Assembly: GCF_030373545.1 (NCBI RefSeq)
Contig: NZ_JAUDCO010000014.1
Coordinates: 1 to 32,173, forward strand
DNA length: 32,173 nt
Source of the DNA: Collinsella tanakaei
GTDB lineage: Bacteria; Actinomycetota; Coriobacteriia; Coriobacteriales; Coriobacteriaceae
Reading direction: 5' to 3'
Of the stretch, positions 17,231 through 23,587 are shown piece after piece (position 1 is the first letter of the stretch; each line of letters starts with the position of its first letter). A program made the translations under genes and the position numbers. The notes beneath the pieces were generated by a model. It was not told the DNA's origin and searched no databases. It saw nothing but the letters and a program-made list of their open reading frames with translations.

Positions 17231-17398
17231 CTATCTTTTCTTGTATAGAAAGACTCCATTTTGCTCAAGTTGAGATGCAGCGCCTCTCAACTTCGATAAT
17301 TGAAGCGAAGATGATTCGATATTCGCACGGCAGACAGGGCTTAATTTCAAATTAACTTTGTGTATATTTTTTGTAATGCGGGAAACGATTTCGTTCAT
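17231..17398 (-). CDS. Small AT-rich ORF, doubtful
   Basis: A possible 55-residue basic peptide (MNEIVSRITKN at its start, ending GVFLYKKR) between the HNH remnant and the OLD-family gene. Its composition matches the AT-rich strip, and it lies in a different frame from the HNH remnant. No good ribosome-binding site precedes the ATG, and nothing is recognised in it. It may be a fragment of a former gene. Confidence 0.3.
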   Translation of the reverse strand: MNEIVSRITKNIHKVNLKLSPVCRANIESSSLQLSKLRGAASQLEQNGVFLYKKR

Positions 17399-17429
17399 CA
17401 CTTTGACACATTCATCACCCGGCGTTCCC

Positions 17430-17924
17430 CTACCCCCGACACACCACGTCATTGTGATACTCGATGAACTCCGGCGCCAGTCGGTGAATCGCGGGCGCAT
17501 CGATCTGCACCCCGTCGTAGCGCCACAGATTCCGCTCCGACGCTTCATCACGGCGCACGCATGATGCGATGTGCACGCGCAGGTTGCGGTCGATTGTCAT
17601 GAATCCCTGGTCAAATGCACGGTCGTGCAGGGCATCCAGCAGAAGGCCGTTGCTCGCCGCCAGGCGCTCGGTTGTCGGATCGCATGCCGCCCACGGCTTT
17701 ATGTGGCTCGCCACCAACAGCTCGGGCACGGCAAGGTGTGTCAGGCGGCACCGGACTGAACGTCACCCTGCTCGTTTCCTCTCCACGAAGCTTCCGTTGC
17801 AATCCGGCCTCTGCTCTTCGAACTCTCGATTAAGCAGCAAAGTATCGACTCGGTACGCCCGGCACGCAATCGATTTCACCGTAAAATGGCTGCTCAGCTT
17901 GGACGCGATAGGCTCATCCATCAT
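17430..17924 (-). pseudogene. HNH endonuclease remnant with in-frame TGA
   Basis: The downstream part (17430-17762) encodes a clear HNH restriction-type domain: RCRLTHLAVPELLVASHIKPWA (in pieces RCRLTHLAV and ASHIKPW), then SNGLLLDALHDRAFDQGF and a C-terminal strand region. Homologues normally have a ~150-200 residue N-terminus with a conserved basic block just before the RC..T motif. Here the same frame is interrupted by a TGA at 17763-17765. Upstream it continues for only about 53 codons, from the ATG at 17924, with no recognisable domain; the block before RC..T looks deleted. The histidines of the nuclease core are present, but no plausible start or ribosome-binding site serves the C-terminal piece. 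I regard it as a decayed restriction endonuclease. A short GTG-started active fragment from 17729 cannot be excluded. Confidence 0.68.
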
Positions 17925-18026
17925 CTCCGTCTCGCCACATTCGGAAACCCCATCAAGAAGACCACCTCAACAGCGCGCCAACATATTTCTCTGCGATTCA
18001 TTGCTACATCGCAGGCCAAGCGCGGC

Positions 18027-18032
18027 TACAAT
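18027..18032 (+). promoter_or_regulatory. Candidate -10 box of the 18171 gene
   Basis: TACAAT in the context GCGGCTACAATAC matches the -10 candidates at 2681 (minus strand) and 4133. It would give a leader of about 130 nt that contains the hairpins at 18091-18147. Confidence 0.35.
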
Positions 18033-18090
18033 ACATGTGTCTCGGTCTCTCTACTCGCACCCTTTTTGGCGCTTGGAGTGAGAGGCTGCA

Positions 18091-18147
18091 GGGCGCCCCG
18101 CCGCCCTTCGGTAGTTGTGGGCGCCCCACTTTTTCAATTTGAAAAAG
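18091..18147 (+). promoter_or_regulatory. Leader hairpin with T-run plus palindrome (attenuator-like)
   Basis: GGGCGCCC at 18091-18098 and again at 18119-18126 can pair as an 8-bp GC stem and is followed by CACTTTTT, so it looks like an intrinsic terminator. The T-run is itself the left half of a 19-bp palindrome at 18129-18147 (CTTTTTCAA and its mirror TTGAAAAAG). Both sit 24-80 nt before the ATG at 18171, so premature termination or repressor binding could control that gene. The structure is seen; the role is inferred. Confidence 0.45.
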
Positions 18148-18170
18148 ACTTTCGCAATACGAGGGCAAAG

Positions 18171-18803
18171 ATGCCAATTCAACAAATCGCCTTCGACGTT
18201 CCACCAACAATCGCTTCAAAACTACTCACGGGAGAGTACATCCAATGGGGCGGCATCATTCGCGATCAAGCGGGGAGAATCGTCAAGCATCTTAAGCCAG
18301 TACAAATCGAGCAGACAGGCGACCAGGCGCTGAACGTAACAAAATCGGTGAAAAACGCCACGCGCAACAACAAAAATGCCCTCATCGTCGTTGGCGCGGC
18401 GGTTGCTGCCGTCGCCATTGCAGGTGGGACAACGATTTATCGGCAGCTCAAGAAAGACAGGCAAAACAAAATCGCTTTCGCCGAACTCAACGAAGCGCTT
18501 GCTGGCTACATGTCAGCAATCGACGAAGGCACACTCGATGTGGAGAAACTGGACAAGGCAATCAACGCCATCGACACCGTCATCGAGAAGATTGGCGGTA
18601 AGGAAGTAAAGATCGAGATTGAGGGAGAGACGTTCGCAAACCTCGTACGTGTGATTCGCGACTACACCGAGCGGCTTCACGCGGCCAACTCCAGATACTT
18701 CGACGGTAAGGCAGTCTCGATACCGCGAACAAGCGACGGCACGCTTGAGAACTTGCGCGACTACTTAAAGGTTCAGCGAACGATGTTTGAGCTTGCCGCA
18801 TAA
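18171..18803 (+). CDS. Single-pass membrane protein, unknown function
   Basis: A 210-residue protein not recognised. Residues 1-60 form a soluble N-terminal region (MPIQQIAFDVPPTIASKLL, then GEYIQWGGIIRDQAGRIVKHL) with a beta-rich look. A hydrophobic helix rich in Ala/Val/Gly follows at about 64-83 (ALIVVGAAVAAVAIAGG). The remainder is highly charged and helical, with coiled-coil character (LKKDRQNKIAFAELNEAL, and later IDTVIEKIGGKEVKIEIEG). The frame is open from 17886, but the ATG at 18171 with GAGGGCAAAG in front is far better. It is followed directly by a stem-loop and preceded by a terminator-like leader, so it forms its own regulated unit inside the island. The topology would suit a membrane effector or anchor, but nothing in the sequence proves that. 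Confidence 0.72.
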   Translation: MPIQQIAFDVPPTIASKLLTGEYIQWGGIIRDQAGRIVKHLKPVQIEQTGDQALNVTKSVKNATRNNKNALIVVGAAVAAVAIAGGTTIYRQLKKDRQNKIAFAELNEALAGYMSAIDEGTLDVEKLDKAINAIDTVIEKIGGKEVKIEIEGETFANLVRVIRDYTERLHAANSRYFDGKAVSIPRTSDGTLENLRDYLKVQRTMFELAA

Positions 18804-18842
18804 AACATGAAAGGATCTGCTTCTGCAGGCCCTTTCATGTTT
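18803..18842 (+). terminator. Stem-loop terminator of the 18171 gene
   Basis: AAACATGAAAGG at 18803-18814 pairs perfectly with CCTTTCATGTTT at 18831-18842. An inner CTGC-TTCT-GCAG hairpin sits in the loop. The stop codon overlaps the first arm. The T-run after the stem is short, so efficiency is uncertain. Confidence 0.6.
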
Positions 18843-18954
18843 CAGAACAAAAAGGCACCCCGAAGGGACCGTAAAGGCCCAATCGGAATGCCCTGTGCGA
18901 GGCACTCACACGGGGATCTCACCCATGCCAGCCTCTCTCGACCTCCGTCCATTC

Positions 18955-19755
18955 TTACAGTCCTATCCGAACGCCGTATTGGCTAAGGTACCTTTCCATT
19001 AGTTCCCTATGAGCCATATCGTTTCTGTATCTCCAAGGGCGCCTCACTAGTCCAAGCAAAGCTGTGGCGCATTCACCTAATAAACCTGCCTCTCGCCGTA
19101 TACTGCCACCTGACTGGACGTTCTGCGCAAGCTCAACAGCAAACCGCTCAATCTCTTTGACTAATCGATTTGCCTGTTCGACATTCCAATCAATAAAACC
19201 TTCCTGACGTGCGGTATTTATAATTGATGCAACGACCTCTGAAATATGCTCAATATCGCCATTGATGTATTCTGCAGTCGGTTCCGAGTTAACTGAGTTT
19301 TGGAAAGCCGCCTCCCAATCATCAACTGAGTTCAAAAAAGCGTAACCATATATTATCAAACCAAGGTGTCGGAAAAAATCACTCAGCGTATCCGTGAATT
19401 CATAACGCCATGAGTCATAGTACTCCCATTGCCTCCTAAGAATTGTCCTGCGCTTCGCCTCAAAATCACGTATCTCTTTAATAGCTAAGAGCAGGAAAGA
19501 GCCCAAGATTATCGAGACCAACTCGACAATTGCATCGTCTAAACTGACCATTCCATTCAAGAGAAGAATAGAAAAGATAATGACGCATATAGGAACGAAG
19601 ACGGCAAGCGTGGAGGCCCAGCTCCCGAGGGAGCAGATCGTTCTCTTAACAGCCCTTACAAATCTACGAAACGGAAACCAAGCGCTTCGTAGGTAAAATC
19701 CGAAAGCACGAAAAAAGGGGAGCTCATAATAATATCCCTTATACTTAACACGCAT
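18955..19755 (-). CDS. Two-helix membrane protein, unknown function
   Basis: A 266-residue protein not recognised. The first ~45 residues are basic and aromatic (KYKGYYYELPFFRAFGFYLR). Two adjacent transmembrane helices follow at about 48-70 and 77-95 with a short acidic loop between, so both termini probably face the cytoplasm. After that come ~170 charged residues predicted helical (IKEIRDFEAKRRTILRRQW and the segment after it), with no enzymatic motif. The ATG at 19755 has GGAG 8-9 nt upstream and a perfect TATAAT at 19798-19803 on this strand. The gene is AT-rich like the OLD-family gene. It converges with the 18171 gene, another unknown membrane-anchored protein. Possible roles are a membrane effector or signalling anchor; this is inference from topology and island location only. 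Confidence 0.74.
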   Translation of the reverse strand: MRVKYKGYYYELPFFRAFGFYLRSAWFPFRRFVRAVKRTICSLGSWASTLAVFVPICVIIFSILLLNGMVSLDDAIVELVSIILGSFLLLAIKEIRDFEAKRRTILRRQWEYYDSWRYEFTDTLSDFFRHLGLIIYGYAFLNSVDDWEAAFQNSVNSEPTAEYINGDIEHISEVVASIINTARQEGFIDWNVEQANRLVKEIERFAVELAQNVQSGGSIRREAGLLGECATALLGLVRRPWRYRNDMAHRELMERYLSQYGVRIGL

Positions 19756-19797
19756 GTTGATGTCTCCAAAGCAAGCTTTATCTATAATCTTATTAGC

Positions 19798-19803
19798 ATT
19801 ATA
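19798..19803 (-). promoter_or_regulatory. Candidate -10 box of the 18955-19755 gene
   Basis: A perfect TATAAT on the minus strand, 43 nt upstream of the ATG. A weak -35 (TGGAAA) lies 18 nt further upstream. Confidence 0.5.
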
Positions 19804-20007
19804 TCCCGCAGGTTAATGCGTTTTCCATCGCTTATTATCCGCTAGTACGCAACTGCTTTTATAATGTACAGGAATTATTACCATATATAGAAAAGTATAC
19901 ATTCGATTCTGTTACCCACATGCCGCAGCATCCATAACATACAGAACGCACGTCAAACTGAAGGCAAGTAAACCGACCGTCTTGATGCCCAATACACGTT
20001 TTGCTAG

Positions 20008-20039
20008 CTGCTATACTAACAATACGACTCATATAGCAG
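20008..20039 (+). promoter_or_regulatory. Promoter and operator dyad of the toxin-antitoxin module
   Basis: TGCTATACT at 20009-20017 is an extended -10. The same place starts a perfect 8+8 bp inverted repeat, CTGCTATA (20008-20015) and TATAGCAG (20032-20039), with a 16-nt spacer. The right arm runs into the AGGAGG ribosome-binding site of the antitoxin. A repressor bound here would block both the promoter and translation start, the usual arrangement for antitoxin autoregulation. Confidence 0.6.
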
Positions 20040-20048
20040 GAGGCAGGC

Positions 20049-20393
20049 ATGTCTGCGGTACAGATGAACATCCGGATGGACTCCGCTCTCAAAGCATCCG
20101 GCAATGCCGTTATCGCCAAACTCGGGTACACCCCGTCGCAGGTCGTGCGTGCGCTGTGGGAGTTCGCCACCGTGCAGGGCACGCTCCCGCCCGCCCTGAC
20201 ACACCTGTTGCGCGACGATCGGGACGCCAGCGCAACGGACGGCACACCAGACCGCGCATCCGAAGGTGCCGCACTCGTCTCCTCTTTCTACCGGCAAGTC
20301 GGCATAGAGGAACCAGCGGACAGCCCTATCGATTACGACGAGCTCCGCCAGCTTGCCGCCGCCGAACAGCTCGAGAAATGGAGGCTCGCATGA
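20049..20393 (+). CDS. RelB/DinJ-type (ribbon-helix-helix) antitoxin
   Basis: A 114-residue protein. The first ~45 residues match the RelB/DinJ antitoxin N-terminus: a beta strand VQMNIRMDSALK, then two helices with the pattern ASGNAVIAKLGYTPSQVVRALWEF. That is the dimeric ribbon-helix-helix DNA-binding fold. The remaining ~70 residues are acidic and likely disordered until they wrap around the toxin. The ATG at 20049 follows AGGAGG and an inverted repeat that probably serves as its operator. Its last codons overlap the PIN gene by 4 nt (ATGA), so the two are translationally coupled. It is expected to bind and neutralise the downstream PIN toxin and to repress its own promoter. RelB-like antitoxins usually pair with RelE/YafQ toxins, so pairing with a PIN toxin is a hybrid combination. 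Confidence 0.85.
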   Translation: MSAVQMNIRMDSALKASGNAVIAKLGYTPSQVVRALWEFATVQGTLPPALTHLLRDDRDASATDGTPDRASEGAALVSSFYRQVGIEEPADSPIDYDELRQLAAAEQLEKWRLA

Positions 20394-20911
20394 CGGATTC
20401 CCCGCGCGCCGGCATCAGCCTCCCCATCAAGATCCTCGTCGACACCAACGTCTGGCTTGACTACTTCCTCGCGCGCGGCGCGCATCACGACGCCGTGAGC
20501 ACGTTCATCGCGAAAGCGTACGAACGTGAGGACATCGCGCTCCACATCCCCTCGCTTTCGCTCAAGGACCTCGCCTACCAGCTGGCAAGCCTCATGAAGC
20601 TCGATACACGGCGCGCCGGAAAGGACGTCACGCCCGACATTGCCGCAGCGGCCCGCGAGGTGTCCTGGGGCTGCGTGCGCAACGTGCTCGAAAAGGCCCT
20701 CGTGGCGCCTATCGGCCGTACCGAAGTACTCGGCGCGTTCACCTACAAGCGCATCCACGACGACTTCGAGGACGATCTTGTCCTGGCGTCGCTCGACGCC
20801 GCCGGCTGCCAACTCCTCATGACCCACGACGCGGCGCTCAAGCGGCATATGGGCGACCTCTGCCTGACGGCCGAAGAAGGCCTCGAGCTGCTCGACGAGC
20901 TTGACGCTTAG
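20390..20911 (+). CDS. PIN-domain ribonuclease toxin (VapC-like)
   Basis: A 173-residue PIN-domain protein. The acidic metal-binding residues are in place: ILVDTNVWLDYF (D at about residue 18, plus D25), an E/D position in the middle, and DDFEDDLVLASLDAAGCQLLMTHD near the C-terminus (central acidic cluster and final D). PIN toxins of this kind cut tRNA or rRNA when freed from their antitoxin. The start ATG overlaps the antitoxin stop by 4 nt; the frame is open much further upstream, but only because the antitoxin is read out of frame. At 173 residues it is slightly longer than the ~130-150 typical of VapC. It is intact, with no frameshift. Confidence 0.87.
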   Translation: MTDSPRAGISLPIKILVDTNVWLDYFLARGAHHDAVSTFIAKAYEREDIALHIPSLSLKDLAYQLASLMKLDTRRAGKDVTPDIAAAAREVSWGCVRNVLEKALVAPIGRTEVLGAFTYKRIHDDFEDDLVLASLDAAGCQLLMTHDAALKRHMGDLCLTAEEGLELLDELDA

Positions 20912-20950
20912 CATTTCTAAGCCGGAGCGGAAGCATCGGGATCCGCGCAA

Positions 20951-21080
20951 GGAGCTCACTGCTGACACTCGGAACTCAGTACTGACGCGAAGAACTCCCA
21001 GCTGACAGAACGCAGCGGAAATGCGCCGTTCGTGTCAGTTGGGAGTTCCGACTGTCAATAGTGAGTCTCGGCTGTCAGTG
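20951..21080. repeat. Array 1 of ~20-bp GGAACTC...CTGACA units, direct then inverted
   Basis: Three direct units start at 20951, 20971 and 20991 (pattern GGAACTCmsTACTGACA with variation). After a ~22-nt centre, two and a half inverted units follow at 21033, 21053 and 21073 (TGTCAGTTGGGAGTTCC type). The whole can fold into a long imperfect stem of about 50-60 bp. The same unit and layout recur at 22787-22961, on the other side of the symporter gene. Confidence 0.8.
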
Positions 21081-21086
21081 CCCAAA

Positions 21087-21104
21087 ATGGGTTGAACGGA
21101 ACAC
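21087..21104 (+). repeat. Dispersed GGAACACGTCCCC repeat, partial copy D
   Basis: ATGGGTTGAACGGAACAC matches the left half of the dispersed element (identical to the start of the copy at 26001), then diverges. Confidence 0.6.
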
Positions 21105-21154
21105 CCGGACGAGGTCCGACAGCACCGCCGGCGACGGCTGTCAGCACCCAAAAG

Positions 21155-21185
21155 GGGTTGAAAGGAACACGTCCCCAAACAACCC
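21155..21185 (+). repeat. Dispersed GGAACACGTCCCC repeat, copy C
   Basis: GGGTTGAAAGGAACACGTCC and onward to AACAACCC; it ends 1 nt before the stop codon of the symporter gene (21187). Terminal GGGTT/AACCC are inverted. Confidence 0.8.
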
Positions 21186-21186
21186 G

Positions 21187-22620
21187 TTACTTGTCGCGGA
21201 ACACCAGCAACTTGCTGTAATCCGTGTCGCGCGGGCGGCGGCTGTCGGGGTCGCGGAAGAAGTCCGCAGCAAGCCGGCGAATCACGGGCGAGAGCGCGAT
21301 CAGCGCGATGAGGTTCGGGATCGCCATGAGGCCGTTGAAGCAGTCTGCGAACTCCCACACCACGTCGAGGTTCGCCACGCAGCCCGCGAACACCATGGCG
21401 ACGTAGGCGACCTGGTAGATGCGCACGGCCACGCGACCCGCCTTAGGCACGCGGCGGAACAGGTACTCGACGCACTTTTCGCCGTAGTAGTACCACGCGA
21501 TGAGCGTCGCGAACGCGAACAGCATGAGGCCGATCGTCACGATGTACTCGCCGAAGGGAATGCTCTGCCCAAAGGCCTCCGAGCTCATGGCACCCTCGGA
21601 CATCATGGGGTCGGCGCACCACAGCCCCGAGGTCAGGATCACCAGGCCCGTGACCGTACACATGACGATGCTGTCGAAAAACACCTCGAATGTGCCCCAC
21701 AGGCCCTGGCGCGCAGGATGATCGGTGTCTGCCGAGGCGTGTGCGATGGGCGCCGAGCCCATGCCCGCCTCGTGCGTGAACACGCCGCGCGACATGCCGA
21801 CGCGGCACGCGTACATGACCGTGGCGCCCAAAAAGCCGCCCGTGGCCGCCGTGCCCGTGAAGGCGTCGCGGAAGATATGGGCGATCGCCGCGGGGATCTC
21901 GGCGGCGTTGACGACGAGCACCGCTGCAGCGCCGACGAGGTAGAAGATGGCGGCAAACGGCACGAGCTTCTCGGTGATCTGCGCGATGCGGGTGATGCCG
22001 CCGATGAGGACCAGGCCCGCGAGCAGCGCCACGACGGCGCCGATGACGGGCAGTGGCACGCCGAAGGTCGCATTCACGCTGCCGGCAAGCGAGTTGGCTT
22101 GCACGCTCGCCCCGATGCCGAACGACGCGAGGAAGCCGAAGATGGCGAACAGCACCGCAAGCCAGGTGATGCCCAGGCCGCGGGAGATGTAGTACATGGG
22201 GCCGCCCACGATCTCGCCGCGCTCGTTGCGCGTGCGGTATGCCACCGACAGCGTGACCTCACAAAACTTGATGACCATGCCCGCAAGCGCGGAGAGCCAC
22301 AGCCAGAAGATCGCGCCCGGGCCGCCCGTAGCCACCGCGAGCGCCACGCCCACGATGTTGCCGGTGCCGAGCGTCGCGGCAAGCGCGGTGCACACCGCCT
22401 GGAACGGCGAGATGGTGCCCTCACCCGCCTCGGACGGGTCGACGCGCTGGAAGAGCGTCTTGGTGGTGTAGCGCATCACGACGTTGAAGCGCGTGAACAC
22501 GACTCCCTTGGTGATGAAGAGCAGAAACACGCCGGTGCCGAGCATCAGCACGACCATGGGAACGCCCCACAGCACGTTGTCGTTCAGTGCGGCCAGAATG
22601 GACATGAAGTAATCGAACAT
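21187..22620 (-). CDS. AGCS-family sodium:alanine/glycine symporter
   Basis: A 477-residue, roughly 10-11-helix inner-membrane transporter that uses the sodium gradient to import alanine, glycine or related amino acids. Family hallmarks are present: the conserved cytoplasmic segment GEGTISPFQAVCTALAATLG, then GTGNIVGVALA, then the AGCS signature GGPGAIFWLWLSA (99-111), and an IKFCEVTLSVAYR segment after it. A late AFATLIAWYYYGEKCVEYLF segment is also typical. The frame stays open to 22920, but only because the upstream repeat array happens to lack stops. The ATG at 22620, with GAGGGG upstream and MFDYFMSILAALND as its N-terminus, is the real start. The gene is bracketed by two related repeat arrays, and a repeat copy abuts its stop. 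Substrate within the family is not determinable. Confidence 0.93.
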   Translation of the reverse strand: MFDYFMSILAALNDNVLWGVPMVVLMLGTGVFLLFITKGVVFTRFNVVMRYTTKTLFQRVDPSEAGEGTISPFQAVCTALAATLGTGNIVGVALAVATGGPGAIFWLWLSALAGMVIKFCEVTLSVAYRTRNERGEIVGGPMYYISRGLGITWLAVLFAIFGFLASFGIGASVQANSLAGSVNATFGVPLPVIGAVVALLAGLVLIGGITRIAQITEKLVPFAAIFYLVGAAAVLVVNAAEIPAAIAHIFRDAFTGTAATGGFLGATVMYACRVGMSRGVFTHEAGMGSAPIAHASADTDHPARQGLWGTFEVFFDSIVMCTVTGLVILTSGLWCADPMMSEGAMSSEAFGQSIPFGEYIVTIGLMLFAFATLIAWYYYGEKCVEYLFRRVPKAGRVAVRIYQVAYVAMVFAGCVANLDVVWEFADCFNGLMAIPNLIALIALSPVIRRLAADFFRDPDSRRPRDTDYSKLLVFRDK

Positions 22621-22740
22621 AAGGTACCCCTCGACGGTGGCGCTCAGGCGGCGCCGCTGTTTGGGGGCTAACTTTACACCCCCTGTGTTTCCATCGCGTG
22701 TCGGGGACGGCTTGGAAACCTTGCTGCAAAGGCGCGGGCC

Positions 22741-22775
22741 ATGTCCCGAAAGGAGCCGGGAGCAAAATGGGACAT
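22741..22775. repeat. Hairpin ATGTCCC...GGGACAT
   Basis: Perfect 7-bp arms at 22741-22747 and 22769-22775. The left portion (ATGTCCCGAAAGGAGCCG) closely matches 25814-25831, which suggests a common repeat family. It lies in the leader region of the symporter gene. Confidence 0.55.
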
Positions 22776-22786
22776 CGCCAGCAGGC

Positions 22787-22961
22787 GGAGCTCCGTACTG
22801 ACACGGAGCTCCGTACTGACAGGCGGAACTCCGTACTGACACGGGGCTCCGTACTGACAGGCAGAACTCACTATTAACAGCCGGAACCCTGTATTGACAC
22901 AAACGGGGCGTTTTAACCAAGTTCTGTCAGTACGGAGTTTCTGCTGTCAGTACAGAGCCCC
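22787..22961. repeat. Array 2 of GGAACTCCGTACTGACA units, direct then inverted
   Basis: Six direct units begin at 22787, 22805, 22825, 22843, 22863 and 22883 (spacing 18, 20, 18, 20, 20). The consensus is GGARCTCCGTACTGACA; the last two units are degenerate. After ~25 nt, two inverted units lie at 22925 and 22945. The array fills most of the 379-nt gap between the symporter and the YccF gene; no coding sequence was found there. It shares unit and architecture with 20951-21080. Confidence 0.85.
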
Positions 22962-22999
22962 AGCAAGCCGCCGAGCACCTATCCACTTGCCCGCAAACC

Positions 23000-23362
23000 T
23001 CACCCGAGCACGGATGCGCCGAACGGCAGCAGCGAGAGTTTTGCCATCTTGAAGCTCTGCAACCCGAACGGGATCCCGATGATCGTGATGCAGTTCAGCA
23101 CGCCGGCGATCAGATAGGCGATACACATCGGGATGCCGGCGAAGATCACCCAGAACACGTTCGCCACAAACGACGGCGCACCGCCGCCGTATTCGATCGT
23201 CTTGCCGAACGGCGCGAGGGTGAGCGTCGCCATCTTGAAGCACTGCAGCCCCAAGGGAATCCCCACGACGGTGATGCAGAAGACAATCCCCAGCAACAGC
23301 CAGCCGATCGCCGTCCAGATGCCGCCGAGCAGAATCCAGATGATGTTGCCAAGAAGGCTCAT
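23000..23362 (-). CDS. YccF-family inner membrane protein
   Basis: A 120-residue protein made of two tandem halves, each with a hydrophobic hairpin followed by the YccF motif: ITVVGIPLGLQCFKMATLTLAPFG in the first half (shown by GIPLGLQCFKMATL), and GIPFGLQSFKMAKLSLLPFG in the second. The internal duplication and these motifs define the YccF (DUF307) domain, found in small inner-membrane proteins of unknown role. The ATG at 23362 follows AAAGGAGGGG. About four membrane-embedded segments are expected. It is a single-gene unit; upstream lies the VWA gene on the same strand, 225 nt away. The family is clear, the function is not. Confidence 0.92.
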   Translation of the reverse strand: MSLLGNIIWILLGGIWTAIGWLLLGIVFCITVVGIPLGLQCFKMATLTLAPFGKTIEYGGGAPSFVANVFWVIFAGIPMCIAYLIAGVLNCITIIGIPFGLQSFKMAKLSLLPFGASVLG

Positions 23363-23513
23363 CGCCCACCCCTCCTTTGCCGCGCGCGGACAGCACCGTC
23401 GCCGCCCGCGCGCCCGCATTGCTTATGCCACGATTATCGCAAACGACCCCCGGACGTCGGTGGATGCCTCGTGCAGCGGGCCTTGCGTTTCCCTTAAGGG
23501 GAGCTCGCCTGCA

Positions 23514-23543
23514 CTCGGCAGGGCTCGCCTGTGCACTGCCGAG
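23514..23543. repeat. 8+8 bp hairpin downstream of the VWA gene
   Basis: CTCGGCAG at 23514-23521 and CTGCCGAG at 23536-23543 form a perfect stem with a 14-nt loop, 45 nt after the VWA stop on the minus strand. There is no T-run, so it is at most a weak or Rho-assisted terminator. Confidence 0.35.
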
Positions 23544-23587
23544 CGACCGCACGAGCCCGCACTCGTCCGCACTCGTCCGAAAAGCCC

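Noticed and set aside
17763-17765. In-frame TGA in the HNH frame as a selenocysteine codon
   Set aside because: No convincing SECIS-like hairpin follows it, HNH nucleases are not selenoproteins, and the flanking conserved block is missing, which points to decay.
21061-22671. Plus-strand 536-codon open frame opposite the symporter
   Set aside because: It is an antisense shadow of a clear AGCS gene, with Arg/His/Glu-rich low-complexity content.
22621-22920. N-terminal extension of the symporter to 22920
   Set aside because: The extra 100 residues are translated repeat units (recurring CQYGAP/SVRSS), and a proper ribosome-binding site precedes the ATG at 22620.
20951-22961. The unit arrays as CRISPR
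   Set aside because: Units are only ~17 bp, the gaps between them are 1-3 bp rather than ~30-nt unique spacers, inverted units are present and no cas genes are nearby.
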